Below are positions 52,261-63,751 of a DNA stretch of 64,000 nucleotides, piece after piece. How positions within the stretch are numbered: the stretch's first letter is position 1; every line of letters begins with the position of its first letter. Source of the DNA: Metaphire vulgaris (lineage: Eukaryota; Annelida; Clitellata; Crassiclitellata; Megascolecidae); assembly GCA_018105865.1 (NCBI GenBank), contig CM030840.1, positions 9,723,794 to 9,787,793 on the forward strand. The letters are read 5' to 3'. The notes under the pieces are model-generated. The model saw only the letters and a program-made list of their open reading frames with translations, searched no databases and was not told where the DNA came from. Position numbers and translations under genes: made by a program.

Positions 52261-52939
52261 ACTTAAATCGTGCTGTTACTAAGTCACCTAAATTATCCCA
52301 TATTTCACCCATACTAAAATCATTACATTGGCTTAAAATAACTGAACGTATCCAATATAAGATAATAACACTTACACATAGCTCACTTCAGTCATCAAAA
52401 CCTGTCTACCTTAGATCACTATTAACTCCTCAGCCTCCTCGACCCACACATTCGTCATCTCATCTCACTCTGTCACGCCCGCTGAATCAGTCATCCCTGA
52501 AAATTTGCAACCGTGCCTTCTCATACGCCGCACCTGAACTTTGGAACTCAATCCCAGCTTCCCTCCACAGACTTGAACACTTTCAAGCAATAAAATCTGA
52601 GTCCCCATTTCCTATAATTCCTGCATTATCTCCTCAAGTCTTCAGGTCTAAGCTTAAATCCTTCTTTTTTCTAAAATCATTTCCTCCATAGCTGTAACAA
52701 ACTAGCCTCACTGCCCTTTGGATATTGACTATTGCCTGGCTGATCATATACCTTTCCCATAGCTATTTTAAGAAAGGCTGAGCCCCTAAGAATAAGCAGC
52801 TACTGTTGGGCTGCTTTCCAAGGCGCTATATAAATCCACAAAATTTTACTTACTTACTTACACTCATTATCTATAGTGCTGAAGTACACCTCTGTTGCAT
52901 CTTATGTATATTAAAGAATTGCCTGAGCTTCCTTTAAGG

Positions 52940-53878
52940 CAGTGCTGTCCAACCTTTCTGACACCACGGGCCACTGAAAATCTTTTTTAATGTTGAGGAC
53001 CACAAAGTTAGTCTTAAAGATTAGTCTTAAATAGACTTAAATCAATGACCATAACAATTATCAACAATTGTTTAGCTTAATCAAAATTTAATAAGTAATA
53101 ATGTATGCTTCATCAGAAGAAACATAAAAGTTATATAGAATTCAGTTGGTGATGTATCTTTGTGATTCTCACAAAGAGCATTTTGGTTATTTCAAGCTGC
53201 ACTGCTCCTTTATCTCCTCTTCATAAATCATAACTGCATATTTGTGGCTGAGATAGAAATATCACATGCAAATGGATTTTCAACAAAAAGTAGAAGAGGA
53301 GTGAGACAGTGTACGTCTTGGAAGCAAGCAGAGAAATACAATTTCAACTTTTCTAATGATATGTGGAACTGCTCACTTTTGACTAGATCTGGAAATTCTT
53401 GTGCAATCTTGGAAAGTGTAGAAAGTGTGTAAAATTTGACTGATTCAATTGACTTATGATCAAGTCCAGTTTTGTATCAAAAACACTAATTTCCTTAACA
53501 GGAGTTGATAATATTTAATGCTGCCCTTGCAATTTCAAATTTAAAGTATTAAGGTGGTCCATGGTGTCAGTAACAACTATTTCCCGGAATTTATCATTAG
53601 GAAGACTTTGATTTCTTCAATTAATTATTTATATCCCAGAATCTTGCCAGTACCATCCCTTTGCTCATCAAATGGACATCAGTATGAAGAATGCTAGCTG
53701 TAATACACTATAGATTTGACTTAGTTGATTTTAGCTCACGTAAGTACCGGTACATGGTTAGGCCATTGACTTTTTTTCTCACAAAAATTGCTGGAAAAAT
53801 TGCTAGGGCTCTAGTTCGCCATCTAAAATCAGCCCGCAGGCCATATGTGGCCCGCAGGCCACATGTTGGACTGCACTG
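52940..53878. mobile_element. hAT-type element, 939 bp
   Basis: The ends CAGTGCTGTCCAACCTTTC and, inverted, CAGTGCAGTCCAACATGTGG match. CTTTAAGG at 52932-52939 and 53879-53886 is a perfect 8-bp target duplication. The inside has decayed, with no recognised transposase motif. Confidence 0.93.
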
Positions 53879-53886
53879 CTTTAAGG

Positions 53887-54450
53887 CCTCACTCTGTGAA
53901 TTGTTTAGCACTATGGCCACCTGGTCTTCTGATGTCTTCATGATTAGAAAGCTTGTAACAGGATCTGCAGGTTCTGTATAATCACCCTTGCAAAGCCATA
54001 AATTTAAAACTTAGGCAGTATTTCATTAGGGATTATATTGCAAGAGAATAAACATACCTCTACTTTGTATAATTGTTTAAGTATTCTTTTGGGGTGACCT
54101 TAATAAACTGATTTTACAAATTTGCTTCCTTTCTCTGGCGAATGATATTTGTTCAAAAGACACTCAGCTCAACATAATGCAATGTAATGAACAATTTCAA
54201 TAGCGCTCTTTATTCTCTCACCACAAGGTATGTTGCTTCTGCAATTGACAGCAACTTGTTGTTTGGGCTTTTCCATTGTGCATCCTCTTGATGAAGATGA
54301 CAGAGATGGAATGGATGAGGCAGGAAGAGATCCCAATGGCCTTTTGCTGATATTTTGCCTTCCTCCACTGCATAATTCATTTTCACAATGTGACATACTA
54401 AATATCTAGCAAACATGTCACAAAAAATGGCAAAATTAAAATACCATGGA
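53887..54450. other. Noncoding stretch
   Basis: No gene or repeat recognised. Confidence 0.35.
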
Positions 54451-54451
54451 C

Positions 54452-54487
54452 TAATAATAATAATAATAATTATTATTATTATTATAA
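54452..54487. repeat. AAT-then-ATT palindromic microsatellite
   Basis: Six AAT units pass into six ATT units, a perfect small palindrome like that at 5176. Confidence 0.95.
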
Positions 54488-55228
54488 CTATGCATTTGTA
54501 TAGCATATGTCATGAATTCTCATACTCAACGGTTTTAATTATTGATACTCCAAGTCACGGGCATGACCAGGGTTCCAGAATAGGATGGGACACAAAGGTT
54601 TCTACAGACCACCACTTCCAATTCTGACTGGTGTTTGGGGAGCATCATGAGCTTCCATAACGGGGTTTGGAGCAGAGCCCCTGCCAGAAAAAAATTGAGG
54701 GCAATATTTAGAGAAACTTTATTCGTGTCAAGCATCAAACGAAAATAAATAGTTGAACAGGAACACAAACACAATCAAACTAAATACACATAGACTAGTT
54801 ACAACATAGACTAGTGCAATGAGCCTCAATCGCTAACTGCCACTAACACTGCATCATACCTCCAGCCTCTGCCCTCAGACAAACTCTAGCAATACAATCA
54901 GCAAAGTACAGCCACAGCGACTTCTTTAAATATTTATCAATGAAAGAAGCTCGTCACTTTTTCACAACAGCATGTATATCTTCCAAACCCATCATTACTC
55001 TAACACAATCAACATTACCTGTATCACTTGTATTAAAAATTTTACAAGCTATTACTTGAATTGATCTGTCTAGAGCAGTAAGAGTGCTAATAGACATCAG
55101 ATTCAAATCTTGAGATTTGGAGCATATTTTCAGACTATATGACAACATATCTGCAATCACCCTACCCTCCCAGCTGATAAAGCGTCTTCATCAGTTTTGA
55201 ACAAATCTAGCAACCAATCAAACCCTGA
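54488..55228. other. Noncoding stretch, possibly LINE debris
   Basis: Frames are short; nothing recognised with confidence. Confidence 0.3.
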
Positions 55229-56005
55229 ATGAGGGACCTACCCCTGTTCCTCCTCATGACTGCACAACCTTCTGTCAAAACTAGCAGGTTCCTCCTGGGG
55301 AGCAAATGCCGCTACTCTGAGGCAGTCTGCACATTCGCTCTGCTATTCGGCCGCAGAGTACTGCTGCCCCACCTGGTATCGCTCCCCGCATACAAAGGCA
55401 GAGGACACGCAGCTCACTCAGCCATGAGACTTGTCTCCGGAACCCTGCTCCCAACTGCGCCCCAATGGCTGTCAGTCCTGTCAAACATCCAACCACCACA
55501 CTTACGACCAGAAGCTGCAGTGGGCAGATTTCTATTGAAGATAGCAGACCATGAAGACCTGCCACTCTTCAAGGACCTGTCCAGCCCTCCTCATCACCGA
55601 TTGAAATCATGCCATCCTCTGCAACTTAACAAAGTTCCCACAAATGTTGATTTGGTGGACAATGGGGACTTGACTGGAAGTCAGCTCAGGTGATCAACTG
55701 CCAACTGGTCGAAGATCCCACTATCCGACAGCCAGGCTTCGACACTGCCTCATCACCTGAAGTGTCTGTTAAACCGTTTTCGAACTAGACAGGGAAACTG
55801 CAAACACCGTCATCAGAAATGAGGACCAATTGACTCGAACCTGTGCCCCTGCAGTGACGTTCAAACTATGTCACACCTAGTTGACTCTTGCCCTATAACC
55901 AGGCTAGAGGACAGTGGAATACAAACTCTACACACAGCTGATAACGTTGCAATCAAATGGTGACATCATTTAGCACATTCAGCATTTGATAATAATAATA
56001 ATAAT
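55229..56005 (+). pseudogene. LINE C-terminal domain with zinc knuckle
   Basis: A 154-codon frame includes AAHSAMRLVSGTLLPTAPQW and LSVLSNIQPPHLRPEAAVGR, then in other frames NRFRTRQGNC, LCPCSDVQTMSHLVDSCP (C-x-C...H-x4-C knuckle) and an ATAATAATAATA tail. This C-terminus belongs to a LINE group different from the CR1/L2 and RTE copies here. Confidence 0.72.
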
Positions 56006-56253
56006 ACTGCATTAATGGCAGAGCCCAGCCACTCAAAATTTAGGGCAATACTCAATTCAAATCTTGAACTTTTGAATTATTTACAGACTGTGACAGCTAT
56101 TTGGCAATCACCTTAACCCTCACTTGATAACATTTTCATAATGTCTCTATACAAATCTCACAATTATTCTTGATCTGACCTGGGGGGTCCTAAACTGCTG
56201 CCCCTCTTATGACTGTGCTAATGGACATCAAGACACATTCCATTTAGTCCAAC
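56006..56253. other. Noncoding stretch
   Basis: Repeats the words of 54.7-55.2 kb loosely (GGGCAATAC, ACAGACTGTGACA), perhaps a second copy of the same debris. Confidence 0.3.
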
Positions 56254-56256
56254 TAA

Positions 56257-57146
56257 TGGGGCTGGGCCACTAGAGCTCATTGAACGCGCGGTTGCGTACG
56301 AACAAAGCAAGCTCGCATTGGCCGCCTGAATGATAAGCCGGTTTCAAATGACGGTTGGGCCACTCGCATACCATGAGTGCCGGCAGTGTAAGGGGAGTGA
56401 GTGGAACGTGTTTCTTTGCACGATAGATGGTGTTTGCACATTCAATCGTTCTTTCCTTGACCTACTTTCTGATTGCCAAACCAATCAGGCGCGAGTTCAA
56501 TGATCAGAGCGCCAAAATAATGATAAACAGAGTGGGTTGACTCGTGTGTGCACAAAAAAGACACGGCGCACTTTACTAAGAATGAGTACGATTTAATGAT
56601 TTTGAGTGAGGTGACTACCCGTCCGATCCTACGGGATAGCCGGACGGACGAATACAAAGACTGTGAGAAAAAACCAGCATTATGGCCATACAAAGTCTTT
56701 CCCTTGGTGATATATTTCGACACATTCTGGTGTCTTATTTTGTGATGTCATGTTCAATATGAGATACAAATATTCAAAAGCAGCAAAATCTATGCTCACA
56801 AAATTGTGAAACGACTGTTGGTCTGTCGCTGCAAGTTCCTTGAAAAGGGTATGGTACGCACCATGCAACTCCCTGCACCTTACCCATGGTCTTGCCCACA
56901 CCCGCTTTCTTTTCGTTGTTTTTTCCAGTGAATAATGCATGTACTGATGTAATAGTACAGCAAAAAACATCATTCCACATAAAACAACGAAATCCTCGTC
57001 AGCCATTTCTTTTAGTGCGCTACATCAACGATATATAGGCGTGGCCTCATTTCTGCTTGTAGGGAAAGTTATTCAGGGTGGCGAATGCACGTGTGCTTTG
57101 TTCTAACAAAGCCATGCATTCAATGAGCTCTAGTGGCCCAGCCCTA
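56257..57146. mobile_element. PIF/Harbinger-type element, internally deleted (890 bp)
   Basis: The ends TGGGGCTGGGCCACTAGAGC and, inverted, TAGGGCTGGGCCACTAGAGC agree over 28 bp with one mismatch. TAA at 56254-56256 and 57147-57149 is the 3-bp TWA duplication expected of Harbinger elements. It carries the N-terminal part of a transposase on the minus strand. Confidence 0.93.
56680..57006 (-). pseudogene. Harbinger transposase, N-terminal remnant
   Basis: 108 codons start MADEDFVVLCGMMFFAVLLH and contain KRVWARPWVRCRELHGAYHT and LAATDQQSFHNFVSIDF. The RxWxRxWxxxRxxxGxxxxLxxEL pattern is the N-terminal region of PIF/Harbinger transposases. The DDE catalytic part is missing; the frame ends soon after the point where it would continue. 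The start Met lies near the element end. Confidence 0.85.
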
Positions 57147-57340
57147 TAAGAAGCATGGGGAGTGTCATGAGCATCAGCCACAGAAATTTTCAGTAATATT
57201 AAACCATAAGTTCTGGTGCAAACTTTACAGACTTAAATTTCGATTTATTATCAAGTGGCCAAAAGCTATAATACAACTAAGTATATTGATTCTGATGAAC
57301 ACCCCACCCCACCCCTATAAATCTCCCCTATAAATCTCAC

Positions 57341-57741
57341 AGGGGCTGTCCATTAATTAAGTCAACAATTTCTGTGCAATTTTTGACCCCTCCCCTTGTC
57401 AACAACTGTCAACTTTCAGTGACCCCCTTATAATTCTGTCAAAAACTTTCAACCCCCTAAAGATCAGTGGCGGGTCCCCCTAAAAAGTTTAGAAGGCTAT
57501 TATTTTTTGTGCTGTGATGACCTTTCCCCTTTTTCCTCATCAAGTGTCAAGATGATTACCGGTACCTTTTTTGCTTGTCAGGCTTTTCTTCGTTGTAATA
57601 AATAGTATTCCATGAAATTTCCTTTTTTTGATTATTTGTAGGCATCAACCTCTCTTGACCCCCCCCCCTCCTCCTGTCAACAACTGTCTAACTTTTTCAA
57701 GCCCCTCCCTCCTATTTTGTTGACGTAATTAATAGACAGTC
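57341..57741. mobile_element. Inverted-repeat element GGGGCTGTCCATTAATTA, about 400 bp
   Basis: The left end AGGGGCTGTCCATTAATTAA mirrors the right end (inverted GTGACTGTCTATTAATTACG). CCCCTCCCC and TGTCAA words fill the space. Part of the inside (57475-57600) is a block also found at 7570 and 8090. Confidence 0.7.
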
Positions 57742-58026
57742 ACACATGGGTTTTGCTCAAAACTCACGACTGGTCCCCGACTGAATTGGAGGCATGGCCC
57801 TCCACACCCTCTTATGGTAATATAATGCAAAATATCAGGCAAGTTCTAAAGATCAGTCAATGGGAAACAGCAACACAAACTACAGTATAAAGAAAATGCT
57901 ATCTGAAATAGATGTGTCTTAAGTCTTGATTTTAAAGTACTCAAGTCATTGGAAAATGAAATTTTATTTTAAGTTCACTTTCATTTACAAATAAATATTT
58001 GCAATGTAATTTTTGCATCTACCCTC
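57742..58026. other. LINE remnant and unassigned DNA
   Basis: 57850-57960 matches 46530-46620 (GAAACAGCAA, GAAAATGCTATCTGAAA), an antisense LINE 3' piece. Confidence 0.45.
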
Positions 58027-58379
58027 AGTGGCGGCTCCAGGATTTGGCAAGTGGGGGGCTGTTGGGGTGGCAACTTCTAAGCATGAGGGCCAGCCATTTG
58101 TTGATAGGTATGTAGTAGTAACTACAGTAGTAACTCTGTGCTAACTACAGAGGAATCAGTCTATTATGCCATAGCAGTAAGATCTTCTCACTCATTATCC
58201 TACAAAGGCTAAAAAGAAAAACTGAAGATATACTAACAGAGGCTCATTGTGGATTCCGAGCCAACAGGAGCACAATTGACCAGATATTTACACTAAGGCA
58301 AATATCAGAAAAATATGAAGAATTTGGTAAAGAGCTATATATATGTTATGTTGATTTTCGAAAAGCATTTGACAGCATA

Positions 58380-59059
58380 CTAGAAAGATGCTCGCTTCGC
58401 TCGCGCTCGCAGTGCAGGAATTCATTGAATTCATGCTGCTGAACAACGTTTCAAAGATGTACATACATCACGTAGCCAAGCTCTGACGCAGCAATGTACG
58501 CTTCGTCAAACGCTTCGCGTGGCTGTTCGCTTCGCGTCGTCGTTCGCTTCGTGTGGCCGTTCGCTTCGCGTCGCCGTTCGCTTCGCGAGTTGTACACATT
58601 ATGATGCTGCAACGTACGCTTCGTCAAACGCTTCGCGTCGCCGTTCGCTTCGCGAAGCCCTTAGCCGCTTCGTCGTTCGCTTCGCGAAGCCCTTCGCTGC
58701 TTCGCGAAGCCCTTCGCTGCTTCGCTTCGCGTCGCCGTTCGCTCGTCGCCGTTCGCTTTGCGAGTTGTACACATTATAACGCTGCAACGTACGCTTCGTC
58801 AAATGCTTCGCGTGGCCGTTCGCTTCGCGAGGCCGTTCGCTTCGCGTCGCCGTTCACTTCACGTTGCCGTTTGCTTCGTGAAGCGTAGGGTTCCAGAACG
58901 ACCAATCAGAACGCTCACCCAGCCAACCAATCAGAACGCTTGAAGGTAACGAATGAGAACATCACACAGCCAACCAATCAGAACGCTCACACAGCCAACC
59001 AATCAGAACGCTTGAAGGTAACAGAGACACATACAGAGCAAGGATCTTAATATTATAGA
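58380..59059 (-). mobile_element. Nonautonomous Helitron, copy 2 (680 bp)
   Basis: On the minus strand it starts TCTATAATATTAAGATCC and ends GCGAAGCGAGCATCTTTCTAG, as copy 1 does. It lies between A58379 and T60 of the RTE coding sequence; excision leaves GACAGCATATGGAGG, reading DSIWRK in frame. No target duplication. Interior: CGCTTCGCGT minisatellite and CCAACCAATCAGAACGC repeats. Confidence 0.93.
58500..59030. repeat. Minisatellites inside Helitron copy 2
   Basis: 58500-58890: degenerate units with CGCTTCGCG, CCGTTCG and GTTGTACACATTATRA. 58905-59030: units with AGCCAACCAATCAGAACGC and TTGAAGGTAAC. The first array is unlike that of copy 1. Confidence 0.9.
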
Positions 59060-60354
59060 TGGAGGAAAGGCCTTTGGAGAACTATGAGATTTTACGGATA
59101 CCCAGAGAAGATAATCAGAATCCTAGAAAACATGTATAAAGACACTTTTGCAGCAGTCAGAATAAACGGTGACCTAAGCAACTGGTTTCAAACTATAGTA
59201 GGAGTATTACAAGGAAGCGTCCTATCACCACTACTGTTCAACATATTCCTGGAAGTTATTATGGCAACGGCATTAGAAGAAGAAGAAACCGGAGTTAACA
59301 TAGGAGGAACATGGATGAGTAACCTAAGATTTGCTGATGACATTGGACTTATGGCTGAAACTTCTCTCAAACTACAGGATATGGTCAACAGAGTTCACAA
59401 GGAAAGCACAAATACGGGTATGAAAATTAACACAGATAAGACAGAGATTCAGTTTTTCAGGAGAAATATCAAGCAATTCGACATAGAAATTGAAAACCAA
59501 CAATTAAAGCAAACAAATAGAAGGATCACAGGCAGATGTATCACGACGAATTGGCATAGCAAGGAATGTCTTCAAAACTCTATCTAACATATAGACAGCA
59601 AAAGACATTTCAAAGTATACAAAAATGAGAGTGTATGAGGTTCTTGTCTTAAGCTGCCTTCTGTACAATTCTGAAACATGGACATCCAAACGAGAAACTG
59701 ATCAAAGACTACACGTCTTTGAAATGGCCTACCTCAGGAAAATCTTAGGAGTGACTCGAAGAGATAAAATAAGAAATGAGATCATAAAGAAACAATTAAA
59801 CCACGACGTGGACATTCTCACAAGAGTCAAACAACATCGTCTACGATACTTCGGGCATGCATCTGGAAGTACGGACTGACCTTTGGATTACAACCTCGAT
59901 TCACCACGGACAATGATTCACGACTACGATTATTCACTGAAGCGACCATTGACTGGTGCAGATGTACTACTACTATGGCGCTAAAGAAGTCTACTACTAC
60001 TATGTAACCAGAATGGACAACAATAGATATCCAAAGATCGCAATGTACGGGAAAGTTCATGGAGAAAGAACAAGAGGAAGACCGAAGAAAAGATGGACAG
60101 ACACTGTTAAAGAAGACTGTGAAACAATTGGATTAACTTTATACGAGGCTCATAGGACTGTTCTAGATAGAGACAAATGGCGATCTATTGTTAATGGGCT
60201 GCCTACGCATGCACAAGCATTGCCAGGGCATAAATGATGATGATGATGATGATGATGATGTAGTAGTAATTATAGGGTCCTAACAGGGGGCCACTGGGGG
60301 CCAGACATTCAATAGGGAAGGGGGCACGGGCCCCCACGTGAAGCCGCCATTATC

Positions 60355-60665
60355 TACAATAATGACTACTCCTGATTAGTTCGGACATGGCTTAATGGCC
60401 TTGAAAAGCTAAAATAGATATTTAATTACCGGTTCACCCAGGTTCAAGGGTTCACTGGGTCCCATGGGTCACTGCCATCTCTGGCCAAATGTGAAAAGTA
60501 ATTTCGGTAATAAAGTCCAGCTTAGAAACACACAAGGAAAAAGAGTAAATGCCAACGATTAATTGTAGAGCAATGAACAACTCTTTGCTGAAAATCCAGT
60601 GTAATGATTTTTAGGTTGTGAGATAAACTGCGCTTAAAGATATCAGAGCTGACCATATAGGCCTA
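60355..60665. other. Noncoding stretch
   Basis: GGGTTCACTGGGTCCCATGG near 60450 belongs to the small repeat also at 16.9 kb. Otherwise nothing. Confidence 0.4.
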
Positions 60666-60669
60666 ACAA

Positions 60670-61814
60670 CATCATCATCATCACCATCATCATCATCATC
60701 TCTTCACTTTCTGCTTGCATGGTGGCAATAGTTAGATACGAAACATTTCCACTTCGCTCGACCTTGCGCTAATCTGCATCCTTCAACAATCGACATGCTC
60801 TTTGCTTCCAGATCTTCCGTGATGTTATCTTTTTCTCTGTCTTCCTCTCCCTCTGTCTCCTTCTACTTTGTTCGTATGCAGTGCTTTGTAGGCCCATTTA
60901 TTGTTGTCCATTCTTTTAACATGGCCAAACCAATTTAATCTCCTTTTGCGTATTTTATCGATAATTGTTTCTGTGGCTCCTGTCTGTTGCTTGATGTCTT
61001 CATTTCTCAATTTTTGATATTTGCTTACTCCCATTATTTTTCTTAGACAGTTCATCTTTGCAACCATTAAACTTTTTTGTCTGACTTTTTTATTACCCAA
61101 GTCTCCGATCCATATAAAATTTGAGGTATTACTAATGCATTGTACAATTTCAGCTTTGTATTCATTGTTAAGCTTTTGTTCCTCCATAGTGTTCTCATTC
61201 TTCCCATTGTTTGTAATCTTCTATTTATTTTCATTTTCATGTCCTCTGTGTTTTCCGTCGCTCTTGAGTATTCCTCCTACGTACTTGAATGTTTCAACTT
61301 TTTCCAATATCTGTCGATTTAGTATGATTTCTGCTTCATCGTTGCCATCCCTCAAAACAGCCATTACTTTTGTTTTTTCATTGTTAATTTTCAGGCCAAA
61401 TTTTTTGCTTGTATCATTTACTTCATTAGTGATAGTTTGTAGATCCTGAATATTTTCACTCATCAGGCTGACATCGTCTGCAAACTTCAAGTTGTTTAGA
61501 TCTTCCCCACTGTATTTCACTCCTGTTTTTTAAATTCTTTAAGGCCAATCTAAATATGCACTCCCAAATTATGATGAACAGCATTGGCGACAGCAGACAT
61601 CTTTGTCTTGTTCCTATATTCGTGGTGAACCATTCGGATATTTCGCCATCTACTTTGATTGCACTTTCCGCATTCTGATATATTATTTGTATCATTTTGA
61701 TAAGTTTTTCTTCAATTCCGATGTGTCGCAATGTCTGCCAAAGTCCTTCCCGCCAGACTGAGTGGAATGCTTGTTTGTAATCAATAAAGTTGATGTAACA
61801 GGATCTGTTTGCTT
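60670..61814 (-). pseudogene. RTE-like LINE, C-terminal half (continues at 63867)
   Basis: Minus-strand pieces: NRSCYINFIDYKQAFHSVW, LLSPMLFIIIWECIF, LNNLKFADDVSLMSENI (FADD intact), VETFKYVGGILKSDGKH, KIMGVSKYQKLRNEDIK and RLNWFGHVKRMDNNK, then a (GAT)n tail at 60670-60700. Close to the RTE at 31.3-33.9 kb. Several frameshifts. The upstream RT part is displaced by an insertion and resumes at 63867. Confidence 0.88.
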
Positions 61815-61887
61815 GAATGAATGAATGAATGAGTTTATTTATTTCCAAAAGCACACAGTAATCATCAATTCGATTATAACATATATA

Positions 61888-63751
61888 TTAGGGTGCCAAT
61901 AAAAAATAAATTTCAGAATTGTTAAAGTCTCACCCTTGCATTTTGTTCATATGCACAAATGAATAACCCATGAAAATTTTTACCATTATTATGATGTATT
62001 TAGGGGTTGCACAGCGACCTTGAAAATCAAAATGTTGTCAGCTAATAGTAACGCAATGTCATTAATGGTTATTAACGTACAAAACGTCGTACATACATCA
62101 TTTAGCTTCAGAAACTGTCAAGTATCAGTGTCAGTGACTGCTAAGCTGCTGATCAATAACATTTTTATTTGGTAGTGGAAACTGTTTTCGATGAAGTTCA
62201 ACGACTTGTAGTAAGTATTGCTTTTGTTCTTCCTGGTTTGTCAGCGTCGAGTTGAATGTCTGGATTAGGGCAACACCGCATTATGCTGCATCGTTTACAA
62301 CTTTCAGCTCCCTGGCACGTGACTGAGCTGCCAAATATGATTCTTTACTGTCCCAAATGGATGGATCTAGAGACAGAAAATCTGTCGAAATGTTCATCGA
62401 AGCAAAGAAATGTTTGGTGTTGGCAGATCTGAAGTGACTCGGCTGCTTATTTCCAATGTGCACGTCTTTTAAGGTAATTCGAGCCAGAGGACTAGAATCT
62501 CCGCTTGACAGAGCAGAGACCATGTTTGCCTTTTCAGCTGCAGGCAACTGAGAATCGAAGAAAGCCAAGCCAGTAAGTTGTTCATACAGATACCATAAGT
62601 GACGCTTGAACGTTTTCATTGCTATCAGCAACTGCATCATTTGTTGAACAATATACTTGAGATCCTTCAGCAATTGTAGATCATTCCCAGGAGCTGAAGG
62701 CAAGGTACAGGTAAACCATGCCTTGAGATAGATTCTCACAACAAACAAATTGAACTGTTGAAGACCTGCCAATTCTCCTGCTGTAAGTCTGAAATGTGAT
62801 CAAAACAGGTAGGTCTTTAAGCTGTACACGTATAGTATTTTGCCCATCCAGCATGCCCTGTGGTATGCACCACGTGCATTGATATGAATGTTGGGGTTGT
62901 TGCTAGCAGTATCATCACCCAGAAACAGCGAGGTGAGCACCAGAAATTCTTCATAGTCATCTCTGGGATGAAATAATTGCAGCTGTTGGCAAATGAATCC
63001 AAGCAGGTCGCCTGTTTATAATTTCAAAGTGTAAAATCAGGTGTCTGTCTTCAGTCACACTTCATACTTAGAACAATCATATGATTCCATGCTTTAGAAA
63101 ATCTTTCAAATAATTTGGTATTAGACCCACTCGAGCAGCCCATCAACAAGTCAAACACTCTGGCAACAATGAGCTCGTGTACATGATGGCGACAGTCTAA
63201 AAAGAGGAGATCTCGCTGAAGTTTCTGCTGCAGCAATATACAGACACCAGCCTTAATTTCAGTGTTAGTGGCTGTGGTATCAAAACACATCGAATGAATG
63301 CAGTTTGTGAGTTTCCACTCTTCAATCAAACGGAACACTGCTGATGCCTGCGCTTCTCCAGTGCCGTTTGGGATCTTAGGAACACCAAGCAGTTTCATAA
63401 TACCTTCAATGACACAATGACAGCTAGTCGATCTACTGTATCCTTGCCTGTTAGCTCCGGTAACAGTTTACCATGATACCATCCCTGTGTTGGAGCCTGG
63501 AGGACCAACCAGGCCATCAAATGAAAACTACGCTTTAATTGTGATGCGAACTTGACACATTGTTACTGATTCTAGTTCTAAGCAAGTTTGATGCGAATAA
63601 GGCATTGTTTCAACAGCATTGTGCAACCACTAAATATTTACACATTTTGTTAAAACTTTGCATTTTGCTTTCTTATATAGAAGGGAACAATTTCAGAGAG
63701 TGAGACTTTAAAAATCAACAACTTTTTTTTCCTCATGGTACTCATTGGCAC

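Larger units (their letters stand above)
47880..52860 (+). pseudogene. CR1/L2-type LINE L, longest copy, with three insertions
   Basis: It begins with a hydrophobic segment and a 2A-like DIHPNPGP, then CTLNIR, the start of the endonuclease. Decayed endonuclease and linker follow (SDLEPIPTSLLKHC), then RT (NHQLYADDTQLFLSF at about 49560-49610, YADD intact) and the C-terminus (LDTKTASTIATSIVHSKLDY, then LKSLHWLKITERIQYK and ICNRAFSYAAPELWNSIP). The 3' end is GGCGCTATATAAATCC and (TTAC)n near 52846-52860. Inserted are a TTAA element, a hAT-like element and another truncated LINE. Stops and frameshifts are common, so it is dead. Confidence 0.88.
58125..60258 (+). pseudogene. RTE-like LINE, 5' truncated, interrupted by a Helitron
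   Basis: The duplication TGTAGTAGTAA(C/T)TA flanks it (58111-58124 and 60259-60272). The frame gives NYRGISLLCHSSKIFS, EAHCGFRANRSTIDQIFTLR and YVDFRKAFDSI up to 58379, then, after the Helitron, WRKGLWRTMRFYG, SVLSPLLFNIFLEVI, MSNLRFADDIGLMAE (FADD intact), LSCLLYNSETWTS and RGRPKKRWTDTVKED. The 3' tail is (GAT)n. Frameshifts near 59500-59600 and a 150-bp insertion near 59865-60008 inactivate it. Confidence 0.9.
58027..60352. mobile_element. hAT-like element, outermost of a three-layer nest
   Basis: The left end CAGTGGCGGCTCCAGGATTT and the inverted right end TAATGGCGGCTTCACGTGGG are similar for the first 11 bases after CA/TA. Flanks TCTACCCT and TCTACAAT agree at 6 of 8 positions. About 190 bp belong to the element; the rest is an RTE inserted in it. 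Confidence 0.6.

Noticed and set aside
58519..58943. Arg/Ser/Phe-rich open frames
   Set aside because: They are the minisatellite of the Helitron read in several frames.
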